Shown in pieces: positions 8,638-17,460 of a stretch of 64,000 nt of DNA; positions within the stretch are counted from its first letter, which is position 1, and the number at the start of each line of letters is the position of its first letter. The position numbers and the translations under genes were made by a program. Under the pieces are notes generated by a model. That model saw only the letters and a program-made list of their open reading frames with translations, did not search any database and was not told the origin of the DNA. The DNA lies in assembly GCA_964570895.1 (NCBI GenBank), contig CAZMZD010000002.1, positions 248,001-312,000 of the forward strand. Reading direction: 5' to 3'. This DNA comes from RGIG1918 sp964570895. Lineage in GTDB: Bacteria > Cyanobacteriota > Vampirovibrionia > Gastranaerophilales > Gastranaerophilaceae.

Positions 8638-9597
8638 TTAATATTGTTTAATTTTTATATTGTGCTTTTTGTGTTTTATAAATTTCAGATACCACATTCC
8701 AAACCTTAGACTTAAAGTGCAAACAGGGCAAGGGGAAAGCACGTAATCTGTTTTTAAGTCAATAAATTTTTGCGCATTTCTAAGGCATAATTCAAGAGCA
8801 ACAAGCGGGTGCTTTATAAAGAAAGTTCCGCCAAGCCCGCAACATCTAAAATTTTTGTCATCATACGCGCTTATGTAATTCGACCTGTTTTTAAGTTTTT
8901 CTTCTAAATCTAAAAATTCTCTTTGCGACATGTGGCAAGGTTTATGAATTGAGAATTTTTTATTTTCAGGAAAATATAAAGGCTCTAAAAGCACAAGTTT
9001 TTCAAGTGTTTCAGGGTTTTTGAAAGGGTAATTATAAACAGTTTGATAGCAACTTGCGCAATCAAAATAAACTTTTTTGATTTTTGGGTTTTCTATAATT
9101 TCTATGTTTTTCTGCGCCATAGCGTTTGCCGCTTCAATATTGCCTGATGCTTTGTATGGCAAGCCGCAGCAAATGTTTTCGCCGGAGTTTGAATAGCTTG
9201 GAACGCAACCTTTAAAATATATTTCACCTTTTTGAAGAGATAATTTTCTGCTTGGCGGAAAAAGAAATTTGATTGGCAAAAGTTTTAATTTAAAAATAAA
9301 TTTGCTGTTTAATATTTTTTCGCTCAAGGTTAAATTTTTGTGTTTAATTTGTGCAAAAAGCTCGATAGTGTTAATTTCTGACGGGCAATTTTGCGTGCAT
9401 TTTGAGCAGTTTAGGCAAAAATCTATGTTCTGCCTGATTTTTTTATTTAAAACTAAATCACCCTTCAAAACGCCCAAAAGCTGAAGAAATTTCCCTCTTG
9501 CGATTGTTTTTTCGCTCGGTTTAATTTCATACAGCGGGCACACTGAAGCGCAAAGCCCACATCTTGTGCATTTTTTTATTTGCTTATCTTCCTGCAT
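8638..9597 (-). CDS. Fe-S oxidoreductase with two 4Fe-4S clusters and CCG domains
   Basis: A 319-residue protein with two ferredoxin-type motifs near the N-terminus, CTRCGLCASVCP and CLNCSKCTQNCP. Two cysteine-rich CCG-type modules follow: a degenerate one around GENICCGLP/CASC, and one around KPCHMS, CCGLGG and CPVC. This is the architecture of glycolate oxidase iron-sulfur subunit (GlcF) and heterodisulfide-reductase-D-like proteins, which pass electrons between a flavoprotein and a quinone or thiol. It is shorter than GlcF and no flavoprotein partner lies alongside. A frame opens at 9615, but the ATG at 9597 leaves room for the divergent dehydrogenase promoter and is preferred. The physiological substrate is unknown. 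Confidence 0.78.
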   Translation of the reverse strand: MQEDKQIKKCTRCGLCASVCPLYEIKPSEKTIARGKFLQLLGVLKGDLVLNKKIRQNIDFCLNCSKCTQNCPSEINTIELFAQIKHKNLTLSEKILNSKFIFKLKLLPIKFLFPPSRKLSLQKGEIYFKGCVPSYSNSGENICCGLPYKASGNIEAANAMAQKNIEIIENPKIKKVYFDCASCYQTVYNYPFKNPETLEKLVLLEPLYFPENKKFSIHKPCHMSQREFLDLEEKLKNRSNYISAYDDKNFRCCGLGGTFFIKHPLVALELCLRNAQKFIDLKTDYVLSPCPVCTLSLRFGMWYLKFIKHKKHNIKIKQY

Positions 9598-9617
9598 TCT
9601 TGTAGTATAATCCAATT

Positions 9618-10568
9618 ATGAAAAGTTTGAAACTAAAAAATGGAAATTTAGAAATAATAAATGTTGAAAAACCTGTTTTAAATGGCTTAGGCGCAATAAT
9701 TAAGGTTATTGGCTGCGGGCTGTGCGGTTCCGATATTGTAAAAATTAGAGAAAAAGACGATAGTGCGATTTTGGGGCATGAAGTTGTTGGTGAAATTGTT
9801 GAAATAAACACGAAAACAAGTTTTAAAAAAGGCGATATCGTTGTTATTTCGCACCATTATCCTTGCGGCACTTGCGAATATTGCGTGCGCAAAAGTTATT
9901 CAATGTGCAGGTTTTTTAAATCGACAAACCTTTTTCCTTGCGGGTTTTCAGAATATTTATTTGCAAGCGAAGGTCATCTTGAACATGCAACATTTATGGT
10001 GCCCAAGGGCTTTGAATACGACCATATGGCATTCGTTGAGCCTCTTGCGTGCTGCATTCGCGCGGTTGAACGTGCTGATTTAATTAACGGCGCGAACACT
10101 TTAACTATCGGGCTTGGCTCAATCGGGCTTTTAATGACACAGGCTTCAAAAAACTACGGCTACAGCGCTTATGGATTTGATATTGATAACAAAAGGCAAG
10201 AAAATGCCCTGAATTACGATATAAAATTTGACGAAAACATCAAGTACGACGCAATTTTTATGACATCAGGCTCACACCATGCAATTCCAACCGCGCTTAA
10301 ATATGTTCGAGATGGGGGAAAAATAATTGTATTTTCATCTGTAAAAACCGACGATGGCTACACAAATAATGATATTTATTACCGTGAATTGTCTGTCATT
10401 GCAAGCTATTCGCCATCTGTTGACAATTTAAAAACTTCTTATAAAATGATAACGCAGGGCAAAATTAATCTCGATAATATCTCAACAACATATAAATTTG
10501 ATGATATTGCATTTGCCCTTGATGACACAACAAAAGGCAAAATTTATAAGGCGTATGTTGAATTATGA
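9618..10568 (+). CDS. Zinc-dependent medium-chain dehydrogenase
   Basis: A 316-residue alcohol-dehydrogenase-superfamily (MDR) protein. It shows the catalytic-zinc region CGLCGSD with GHE, the structural-zinc cysteines PCGTCEYC...SMC, and the NAD-binding GLGSIGLL loop near residue 165. Substrate cannot be read from the sequence; sugar-alcohol and threonine-type dehydrogenases share this layout. It is slightly short for the family (usually ~340). No ribosome-binding site is visible, but TATAAT sits at 9606-9611, so the mRNA may be leaderless. Its stop overlaps the next dehydrogenase by four bases (ATGA), making a two-gene operon divergent from the Fe-S protein. Confidence 0.85.
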   Translation: MKSLKLKNGNLEIINVEKPVLNGLGAIIKVIGCGLCGSDIVKIREKDDSAILGHEVVGEIVEINTKTSFKKGDIVVISHHYPCGTCEYCVRKSYSMCRFFKSTNLFPCGFSEYLFASEGHLEHATFMVPKGFEYDHMAFVEPLACCIRAVERADLINGANTLTIGLGSIGLLMTQASKNYGYSAYGFDIDNKRQENALNYDIKFDENIKYDAIFMTSGSHHAIPTALKYVRDGGKIIVFSSVKTDDGYTNNDIYYRELSVIASYSPSVDNLKTSYKMITQGKINLDNISTTYKFDDIAFALDDTTKGKIYKAYVEL

Positions 10569-11605
10569 ATAAAATGAAAGCGATAAGATATTATAAACCA
10601 CAAGATATTAGATGGGAAGAAGTTTCAATTCCCGCGCTTCAAGAAGGCGAAGTGTTGGTAAAAGTCGAAGCGGCGCTTACATGCGGGACAGATGTTAAAA
10701 CTCTTCGTCGCGGTCATCCCGTTTTAATCAAAAAAACACCTTCCGGTTTTGGGCACGAATTTGCAGGAATTGTTGTTAAAAAAGATGACGCGGTTAAAAA
10801 TTTTGAAATTGGCGATAGGGTTGTTGCAGCTAATTCTGCGCCTTGTGGCGAATGTTTTTATTGTAGGCACGGTGAAGAAAATTTGTGTGAAAATTTAGAT
10901 TTATTGAACGGTGCTTATGCTCAATATATCGTTGTTCCAAGCAGAATTGTAGAAAAAAATATGATTAAAATTCCGGACGACTTGCCGTTTGAAAAAGCTG
11001 CTTTTTCTGAACCTTTGGCAAATGTCGTTCATGGTTTTGATAAAACAGGAATTAAAAAAGGCGAAACAGTTGGTGTTATTGGGATTGGGCCAATTGGTTT
11101 AATGTTTTGCGCTCTTGCGAAATTGAGCGGGGCTCGTGTTATTGCGATGGGCAGAAACCCATTGAAACTTAAGATGGCACGCGAGTTTGCGCATGTTGAT
11201 GAAGTTATTGATCTTAAAAAATATCCTGACCCAAAAGAGATAATACTTTCTATGACAGAAGAGAGGATGGGGCTTGATGTTGTGATTGAATGCGTTGGGC
11301 TTCCTGAAATTTGGGAACAAGTTTTCTCTCTTGTTAGGCGCGGTGGCACGGTGCACCTGTTTGGCGGTTGCTCAAAAGGCTCAAGTGTTAATTTAGACAC
11401 AGGAAGAATACACTACGACCAAGTGAACATTGTGAGTGTATTCCATCACACTCCTAAATATTTTAGAGAGGCGCTTAATTTGATTGCTTCAGGAAAAATT
11501 GAAGTTGAAAAATTAATTACAAAGAAAATGCAGATGAAATATGCTAAACGTGCTCTCGAAGAGCACTCATCAGGCGAAGCTATCAAAGTGCTTCTTGAAA
11601 ATTAG
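10565..11605 (+). CDS. Zinc-dependent medium-chain dehydrogenase, second copy
   Basis: A 346-residue MDR-family oxidoreductase. It has CGTDVKT, GFGHEFAG, the structural zinc motif PCGECFYCRHGEENLC, and the Rossmann loop GIGPIGLM. The family resembles sorbitol, threonine and alcohol dehydrogenases. It is only distantly similar to the gene before it, so this is a pair of different dehydrogenases rather than a recent duplication. Translation is coupled to the upstream gene; an alternative start three codons later (MKAIRYY) is equally plausible. Together with the divergent Fe-S protein, the pair suggests oxidation of a polyol or sugar derivative, which is inference only. Confidence 0.85.
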   Translation: MNKMKAIRYYKPQDIRWEEVSIPALQEGEVLVKVEAALTCGTDVKTLRRGHPVLIKKTPSGFGHEFAGIVVKKDDAVKNFEIGDRVVAANSAPCGECFYCRHGEENLCENLDLLNGAYAQYIVVPSRIVEKNMIKIPDDLPFEKAAFSEPLANVVHGFDKTGIKKGETVGVIGIGPIGLMFCALAKLSGARVIAMGRNPLKLKMAREFAHVDEVIDLKKYPDPKEIILSMTEERMGLDVVIECVGLPEIWEQVFSLVRRGGTVHLFGGCSKGSSVNLDTGRIHYDQVNIVSVFHHTPKYFREALNLIASGKIEVEKLITKKMQMKYAKRALEEHSSGEAIKVLLEN

Positions 11606-11613
11606 TTAACAAT

Positions 11614-11642
11614 TTGTATAAAAATAATCTATGGTGTATAAT
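11614..11642 (+). promoter_or_regulatory. Probable promoter of the CorC-type gene, near-leaderless
   Basis: TTGTAT (11614-11619) and TATAAT (11637-11642) are separated by 17 bases. The ATG at 11652 is 9 bases after the -10 box, and no Shine-Dalgarno sequence lies between them. Transcription would therefore begin almost at the start codon. Confidence 0.6.
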
Positions 11643-11651
11643 TAAGCTGAT

Positions 11652-12986
11652 ATGTTTACAAATTTTTTGATTTTTACTGCGTTATTGCTCGCGAATGCAT
11701 TTTTTGTTGCAAGTGAGTTTGCAATTGTATCCATTAGAACTACAAGGCTTTCGCAACTTGCGCATGAAGGAAATAAAGAAGCAGCTATTGCGCTTAATTC
11801 AATTGAACATCTCGATAAATCAATCGCTGCGACTCAGCTTGGTATCACAATTTCATCAATCGGTCTTGGTTGGGTCGGCGAAGGCACGCTCGCTACTATA
11901 ATTGAGCCTATATTTAACTTTTTACCGGAAATGTCAAGGCAGGTGACAACTCATTCAATTTCTGTAACTATTGCATTTTCGCTCATAACATTATTCCATG
12001 TTGTTCTTGGTGAATTAATGCCAAAATCTGTTGCGCTTCAATACACTGAAAAAACAGTTCTTTTGATTGCACGCCCTTTGGCTTGGATAACAAAACTTTT
12101 CACTCCATTTATTTGGATTTTGAACGGTTGCGGCAATTTTATGCTTTCTTTGTTTAAAATTCCGCCGGCTCACACAGAGCGCACGGTTTGCTCTGTTGAA
12201 GAAATCGATATGATAATCGACGCTTCCCACAAAGAAGGCGTTTTGAATGACACTGAAAAAGAAGTTTTGCAAAATGTGTTTAAATTTTCAGACATTCAAG
12301 CAAAACAAGTTATGGTGCCAAGGCCTGACGTGGTTGCAATTCCTGTTGATATTACATTTGAAGAGTTGAATAAAATAATTCTTGAAAGCCAATATACAAG
12401 ATATCCTGTATACGAAGAAGATTTAGACCATGTTTTGGGTATTTTGCATGTGAAAGATGTTTATCCGCTCGTTTTAAATGGGGCGGAAATCAGGCTTAAG
12501 GATATCATCAGAAAGACAATGCTTGTTCCTGAAACCGTGACGATGGACAATTTGCTAATTGAATTCAAAGAAAAGAAATCTCAAATGGCAATTGTTTTCG
12601 ATGAATTTGGCGGCACAAGCGGAATTATCACTCTTGAAGATGTATTTGAAGAAGTGTTTGGCGAAGTTCAAGACGAATTTGACGAAGAAGAAGCTGAAAT
12701 TAAGCAAGTTAAAGAAAATGAATATGTTGCAAACGCTATGTTTAGGCTCGATGAATTTAACGAATTTTTCGAAACAGAAGAATTTGCAGATATTTTAGAA
12801 GACGACGACGTTGAAACACTTGGCGGCGTTGTAATTAAATATTTAGGCAGGGTTGCAGTCGTTGGCGACGAAGTGGTTGTGGGCGATTTTGTCTTTAAGG
12901 TTTTGGAAGTTGACGGCGCTCGCGTTATTAAAATTAAAATCATAAAAAATATCTCTGAAAAAGTTGATTCTCATCAGGAAATTTAG
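11652..12986 (+). CDS. HlyC/CorC-family transporter (DUF21-CBS-CorC)
   Basis: A 444-residue integral membrane protein. The N-terminal DUF21/CNNM domain has about four membrane segments (from LIFTALLLANAFFVASEFAIV to the RPLAWITKLFTPFIWIL region). A pair of CBS domains spans roughly residues 210-340, with the family signature VMVPRPDV and FDEFGGTSGIITLED. A CorC/HlyC C-terminal domain is at 355-440. Members are implicated in divalent-cation (Mg, Co) efflux or homeostasis and are often labelled hemolysins. A very acidic segment (FDEEEAEIK) precedes the last domain. It stands alone with its own promoter. Confidence 0.9.
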   Translation: MFTNFLIFTALLLANAFFVASEFAIVSIRTTRLSQLAHEGNKEAAIALNSIEHLDKSIAATQLGITISSIGLGWVGEGTLATIIEPIFNFLPEMSRQVTTHSISVTIAFSLITLFHVVLGELMPKSVALQYTEKTVLLIARPLAWITKLFTPFIWILNGCGNFMLSLFKIPPAHTERTVCSVEEIDMIIDASHKEGVLNDTEKEVLQNVFKFSDIQAKQVMVPRPDVVAIPVDITFEELNKIILESQYTRYPVYEEDLDHVLGILHVKDVYPLVLNGAEIRLKDIIRKTMLVPETVTMDNLLIEFKEKKSQMAIVFDEFGGTSGIITLEDVFEEVFGEVQDEFDEEEAEIKQVKENEYVANAMFRLDEFNEFFETEEFADILEDDDVETLGGVVIKYLGRVAVVGDEVVVGDFVFKVLEVDGARVIKIKIIKNISEKVDSHQEI

Positions 12987-13066
12987 AAATTTTATCCATC
13001 AAAAGTACGATGACCTGTTTTTTTATGTATGATACTTTACATAGAGTAGAGAATAGAGGTTGTGCT

Positions 13067-13528
13067 ATGGAACGAATTTCCCCGTTGAGAGCAAGTTTAG
13101 ACGCTTTTAACAAATTTAAAAATCTTAGAAATGAAACAAAAATCGGCACTAATGCCGACAAAGTTAATACAAATCCTTTTGGAATTACATTCAAAGGAAC
13201 AATTCTTCAAATGGATGTTTTTGAATCTGCAAAGAAAATTGCACCAAAAACAAACGCATTCCAAGATAAAATCAGAGATATTTCAAAATTAACTGCAAGT
13301 GCCTGGACTGCAACTTTGAACAAAGTTGATAGTTTTAAAACAACAGTTACTGAATTTGCGCGTAACATTAAAGAAGGCGCAACAACATTTATTTCAAGAG
13401 TTTCAGACACTTTAAATCAAGACATTAATTTTGATTGCTTCACATATAATGTTTCAAGACTTCGCAAAAAACCAATCGGCGAGCTTGAAGAATTATTCCG
13501 CAACGAATTGAAAGTGATGGGGGCGTAA
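13067..13528 (+). CDS. Unknown protein with N-terminal TFKG leader
   Basis: An unrecognised 153-residue protein. An open frame begins at 13010, but AGAGG seven bases before the ATG at 13067 marks the likelier start. The first 44 residues are polar and end NPFGITFKGT, the leader motif shared by other unknown proteins of this window. The rest is helical and Lys/Thr-rich without a membrane segment or known catalytic motif. The stop is 3 bases before the next start, so the two genes form an operon and their products may act together. Confidence 0.66.
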   Translation: MERISPLRASLDAFNKFKNLRNETKIGTNADKVNTNPFGITFKGTILQMDVFESAKKIAPKTNAFQDKIRDISKLTASAWTATLNKVDSFKTTVTEFARNIKEGATTFISRVSDTLNQDINFDCFTYNVSRLRKKPIGELEELFRNELKVMGA

Positions 13529-13531
13529 ACT

Positions 13532-13894
13532 ATGAGAAGAATTACAAATGTTATTGAAGCTATCTCAAAACACGAAGACGAACGTGAAGCTCTTAGAATT
13601 TTAGAAGAATTGGGCACAAATTCTCCATCTGACGATGTTAGAGAACTTGTTAGCAGATGTTTAGTTAGAAAAAATACGACTGATTTTCTTAAACTTGCAA
13701 TCACTAACAAAGGAAAAGGCATTAATGATATGAGCGCTCGTGTTGCAATGTCAACAATTAATGAACTTTTAACTCTTGCGGATAAAACTGAAGCAATGAG
13801 AATTTTGGATGAAACAATTACTGCTGAAAATTCTGAAAAAGAAGTTCAAGACACAGCAAGAAGCGTAAAAGCTCTTATGTGCTTTGGCGCTTAG
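13532..13894 (+). CDS. Small helical repeat protein, unknown function
   Basis: A 120-residue all-helical protein with repeating ~35-residue units (HEDEREALRILEELG, ADKTEAMRILDETI) reminiscent of HEAT-type or other alpha-solenoid repeats. No signal peptide or membrane segment is present. It follows the TFKG-leader protein at a 3-base distance and is followed by a clear terminator, so it closes a two-gene operon. Family assignment is by pattern only. Confidence 0.65.
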   Translation: MRRITNVIEAISKHEDEREALRILEELGTNSPSDDVRELVSRCLVRKNTTDFLKLAITNKGKGINDMSARVAMSTINELLTLADKTEAMRILDETITAENSEKEVQDTARSVKALMCFGA

Positions 13895-13924
13895 TTTTAG
13901 TTAATTTAATTAGAATAAAATATT

Positions 13925-13955
13925 AAAAAGACCTCATTTTGCGAGGTCTTTTTTA
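13925..13955. terminator. Bidirectional rho-independent terminator
   Basis: AAAAAGACCTC, a seven-base loop, then GAGGTCTTTTTT. The stem carries an A-run on one side and a T-run on the other. It lies between the convergent ends of the 13532 gene and the GGDEF gene and can serve both. Confidence 0.85.
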
Positions 13956-13975
13956 GTTTGTGTCATAAAGTAAAA

Positions 13976-15097
13976 TTACAAATTTGCATTATAGGTTACA
14001 ACTTTGTTTCTGCCGGTTTCTTTTGCTTCATAGAGTGCTTTGTCTGCGTTTTTATATAAAACAGAAGGGTCTTCTTCATTTTTATCAAACTCATTTACAC
14101 CAAGCGAAATTGTGACAGAAATTTCTTCAACCCCTTCGATATTGAAATCAGAAACATTGATTTTTTTCTTTTCAACCGCTTGACGAAGCCTTTGGGCAAC
14201 TTTTGCCGCTTCTTCTTTCGCGGTGTATGGCAAAATTATGCTAAACTCTTCCCCGCCATATCTTGAAGCGATATCGTATTCACGAATTTCTTTTTGTATG
14301 ATTTTTGATACGTTTTTGAGTACCAAATCGCCAACGGCGTGCCCATATGTGTCGTTTACGCTTTTGAAATGGTCGATGTCCATCATAATTGCGCAAAGCG
14401 AGGAATTTTGCCTTTTTGCGGTTGCAATTTCTTGCTTAAGCCTAATTTCAAATTGCCTGCGGTTGTTTATTCCCGTAAGGGCGTCAAGCGTTGCGTCTTT
14501 TAAGATTTTGCCGTTTTTAATGGCAGTTGAAATTGTAAGGCTTACTTGTTTTGAAATTTCAAGAAGCATAAGCTCTTCTTGTTTGTTTAATTTTTCAAAA
14601 TGGTTATGAGCAACAATTGCGCCAAGCACTTTGTCGTCGCACATTAAGGGGAAAACACCTGTTTTGTCGTCGATTATAGCTTTCCCTTTTGAGGTTATTT
14701 TTAATAAATTATTTTGAATTTCGCTTGAAATGCACCTTGTTGGCCAAGCGAGTTTGTATTCTTTTTTGTGTGCATTTTTAAGGAAAATGTATATCAAATG
14801 GTCTTCGATTAAGCCATCTATCATTTCGCCTATTATTGGAAGAATGTATTTTAATTCATATTGTGTTTCGACAATTTTCGCAATATTTTTCATTGTTTGA
14901 TAGTATTTTATGCTTTTCAGCAAGGATTTTCTTTCTTTTAAGTTGCTGATTGCCATATTTACAATTTTTTGTGCAACTTCAAGGGTGCTTTTGTCTTTGC
15001 AATTTTTTTCCAAGCTCAAAAATTTATCAAACAGCACGTTTTCATCTTTTGATTGTTTTATTAGTTCAAATAAATTTCCTAAAAATTCGGTATTCAT
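13976..15097 (-). CDS. Diguanylate cyclase (sensor domain plus GGDEF)
   Basis: Makes cyclic di-GMP from two GTP. The 373-residue protein has an N-terminal helical segment, a GAF-like sensor region (about residues 60-195, with FPLMCDDKVLGAIVAH), and a C-terminal GGDEF domain (about 205-370). The active site reads RYGGEEFSIILP. The inhibitory RxxD site is present as REYD, five residues before GGEEF, so product inhibition is expected. No membrane segment is seen. The gene overlaps the end of the upstream TPR gene by four bases and is co-transcribed with it. Confidence 0.93.
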   Translation of the reverse strand: MNTEFLGNLFELIKQSKDENVLFDKFLSLEKNCKDKSTLEVAQKIVNMAISNLKERKSLLKSIKYYQTMKNIAKIVETQYELKYILPIIGEMIDGLIEDHLIYIFLKNAHKKEYKLAWPTRCISSEIQNNLLKITSKGKAIIDDKTGVFPLMCDDKVLGAIVAHNHFEKLNKQEELMLLEISKQVSLTISTAIKNGKILKDATLDALTGINNRRQFEIRLKQEIATAKRQNSSLCAIMMDIDHFKSVNDTYGHAVGDLVLKNVSKIIQKEIREYDIASRYGGEEFSIILPYTAKEEAAKVAQRLRQAVEKKKINVSDFNIEGVEEISVTISLGVNEFDKNEEDPSVLYKNADKALYEAKETGRNKVVTYNANL

Positions 15098-16173
15098 TTT
15101 TTAAATATATTCTTTCCTTTTTTCTTCTTTTGATGGTATTCTTTAAGCGCGCATTTTCTGAAATTTTCAATCATTGCTTTGTCTAATTCATCAGATACCA
15201 CAAGAACACCGTTGATATATGTTACTTCGCTTGCAAGCGTGTCAGATTCTTCTTGAATGTGCTGAACAAGATAGTTGTAGTCATTTTTCGCCACGATTTT
15301 CACCATTGTGTTGTTTAACATATCGTAAATGTATCTTGTTCTGTTTCCTTCGCCGTTCGCGTCTAAAATCAACCCTGCTTTTTTGAACTCGTCGTATGAT
15401 TCTGTATATTTTTTAACAGTTCTAAGCATAAGAGCAAGGTTGTAATGCGCCCCGTAGTTCAATGGTTCAATTTCAATTGCCTTGCAATAATATTCGCCGG
15501 CGTTTATGTAATTGCCGAGCAAATGCTCAACAAGCGCTAAATTATAATATGTTTCGTAATCTTTTTTAATTTCAAGCGCCTTATTGTACGCTTCAACTGC
15601 GTTTTCGAGGCAATCCCTTACTTTAATCGGGTTTTGTGCTACGAGCATAGATTTTTTGCGCCAAGCAATTCCAAGGTTATAGTATGCAACGCCGATATTG
15701 TGTTTGAAAGTCGATTTATTATCTACAATAAACGGAATGTATGACCATTTTTTAGGCCTTTTTTCAATTGCAGTTGTATATTCTTCGATTGCTTTGTCAT
15801 AATCTAAAAGCGCGTTTGCAAGCACAATTGCATAGTTTATTCTTGCAACTTGATAATATGGGTTAACTTCAAGTGCTTTTTGGTATTGCTCTGTTGCCGA
15901 TAGATAATCTTCATACATTACATAGATGTTTGCAAGGTTGTATTTTGCTCTGTAATGCGTTGGGTGAAGCCTTATTCCGTATCTGTATGAAATAATGGCT
16001 TTATGAATTTCTTTGTTTTTATAGTGCTTATCACCTTGCCAAATCCAATAATAGCCTTGAGCTCTATCTAACATTGTTTTATAAAAATCTTTGCAGAAAA
16101 ATATGCTCAATGCGAATGCACACACTAAGAATAAAAGTAAAAAATTAAAATACCTTTTTCTAAAAAGCTTCAT
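15094..16173 (-). CDS. Membrane-anchored TPR protein
   Basis: A 359-residue protein. Residues 7-28 (RYFNFLLLFLVCAFALSIFF) form a membrane anchor or uncleaved signal, followed by about seven tetratricopeptide repeats (YNLANIYVMYEDYLSATEQYQKAL, YNLALVEHLLGNYINAG, HYNLALMLRTVKKYTES). The Lys-rich tail ends HQKKKKGKNIFKK. It is likely a periplasmic or membrane scaffold. Its stop overlaps the start of the diguanylate cyclase, which suggests a joint role in a c-di-GMP-linked surface process; that link is inference from gene order alone. Confidence 0.8.
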   Translation of the reverse strand: MKLFRKRYFNFLLLFLVCAFALSIFFCKDFYKTMLDRAQGYYWIWQGDKHYKNKEIHKAIISYRYGIRLHPTHYRAKYNLANIYVMYEDYLSATEQYQKALEVNPYYQVARINYAIVLANALLDYDKAIEEYTTAIEKRPKKWSYIPFIVDNKSTFKHNIGVAYYNLGIAWRKKSMLVAQNPIKVRDCLENAVEAYNKALEIKKDYETYYNLALVEHLLGNYINAGEYYCKAIEIEPLNYGAHYNLALMLRTVKKYTESYDEFKKAGLILDANGEGNRTRYIYDMLNNTMVKIVAKNDYNYLVQHIQEESDTLASEVTYINGVLVVSDELDKAMIENFRKCALKEYHQKKKKGKNIFKK

Positions 16174-16311
16174 TAGCTCCCCTTCTTTATTTATTATAAC
16201 CGCAAAGTCTGATTTAGTGAAGGACTAATTATTGATGCAGATGAGCATTTTTTGCTTTTTTATTATAAAATAGTATTTAAGATATTATTTTAGAAAGAAA
16301 AGAGGAAAATT

Positions 16312-17406
16312 TTGTTAAAGTGTGGAATTGTGGGGCTGCCAAATGTTGGAAAATCAACCCTTTTTAATGCGCTTACATCTTCAAAAAATGCACAAAGCGC
16401 AAATTATCCGTTTTGTACAATTGACCCAAACGTAGGCGTTGTGACGGTTCCTGACGAAAGGCTTGATATCATTGCGCCTATTGTAAAAACTACGGTTAAA
16501 GTGCCAACAAGCATTGAATTTGTTGACATTGCAGGGCTTGTTAAAGGTGCAAGCAAAGGCGAAGGGCTTGGCAACCAATTTTTGGCAAACATTAGAGAAT
16601 GTGATGCGATAATTCAAGTTGTAAGATGTTTTGTAGACGAAAACACAATCCATGTGGAAGGTAAAATTGACCCGATGGACGATATTGAAGTTATTAACAC
16701 AGAGCTTGCTCTTGCTGATATGACATCTCTTGAAAATAGACAAAAAAGAGTTTTAAAACAATATAAAGCCGGCGAAAAAGACGCGGTTATTGAATATGAA
16801 GCGATTGAAAAAGTGCTAAAGCTCCTTCAAGATGTTTCCTTTATTTCGCTTGATGGCTTTACGGAAGACGAGAAAAAAGCTTTGAAGTCAATGAATTTGC
16901 TTATGACAAAGCCTGTTATTTATTGCGCAAATGTTTCTGAAGACGATATCGCAACAGGAAATGAGTTTACGGATAGAGTTAAAAAATACGCAGAAGAACA
17001 CGGTGCTCAAATGGTTATAATTTCCGCGCAAATTGAATCTGAGCTTGTAGAGCTTGGCGAAGCTGAAGCAAAAAATTATTTAGCAGAACTTGGAGTTGAC
17101 TCTTCAGGTATAGAAAAAATGATAAAATCTGCCTATGACTTGCTTAACCTTAGAACGTATTTAACCGCCGGTGAAAAAGAAGTTAAGGCGTGGACAATTA
17201 AAAAAGGTATGAAAGCGCCAGCTGCGGCAGGTGTTATCCACACTGACTTTGAAAAAGGTTTCATAAGGGCAGAAGTTGTGGGCTATGATGATTTTGTTGC
17301 TTCAAACGGTTGGCAAGGAGCAAGAGAAAAAGGGCTTGCAAGGCTTGAAGGCAAGGATTATGTCGTTCAAGACGGCGACATAATGTTATTTAGATTTAAC
17401 AACTAA
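16312..17406 (+). CDS. ychF: Redox-regulated ATPase YchF
   Basis: OLA1/YchF-type P-loop NTPase of the Obg group that binds ribosomes and prefers ATP. In the 364-residue protein the order is G1 GLPNVGKST near residue 8, the glycine-rich KGASKGEGLGNQFL, a coiled-coil insertion, and a C-terminal TGS domain. The start is TTG, supported by AGAGGAAAAT ending two bases upstream and by alignment of the family N-terminus (MLKCGIVGLPN). It is monocistronic, followed by a clear hairpin terminator. Confidence 0.95.
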   Translation: MLKCGIVGLPNVGKSTLFNALTSSKNAQSANYPFCTIDPNVGVVTVPDERLDIIAPIVKTTVKVPTSIEFVDIAGLVKGASKGEGLGNQFLANIRECDAIIQVVRCFVDENTIHVEGKIDPMDDIEVINTELALADMTSLENRQKRVLKQYKAGEKDAVIEYEAIEKVLKLLQDVSFISLDGFTEDEKKALKSMNLLMTKPVIYCANVSEDDIATGNEFTDRVKKYAEEHGAQMVIISAQIESELVELGEAEAKNYLAELGVDSSGIEKMIKSAYDLLNLRTYLTAGEKEVKAWTIKKGMKAPAAAGVIHTDFEKGFIRAEVVGYDDFVASNGWQGAREKGLARLEGKDYVVQDGDIMLFRFNN

Positions 17407-17424
17407 AATAGTTGTTTATATATT

Positions 17425-17460
17425 AAAAATCCGCTCCATCGAGAGCGGATTTTGTTTTTT
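17425..17460. terminator. Rho-independent terminator between ychF and gmd
   Basis: AAATCCGCTC, a short loop, then GAGCGGATTTT followed by a T-rich run. The 8-10 bp GC-containing stem sits between two convergent genes and probably works in both directions. Confidence 0.85.
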
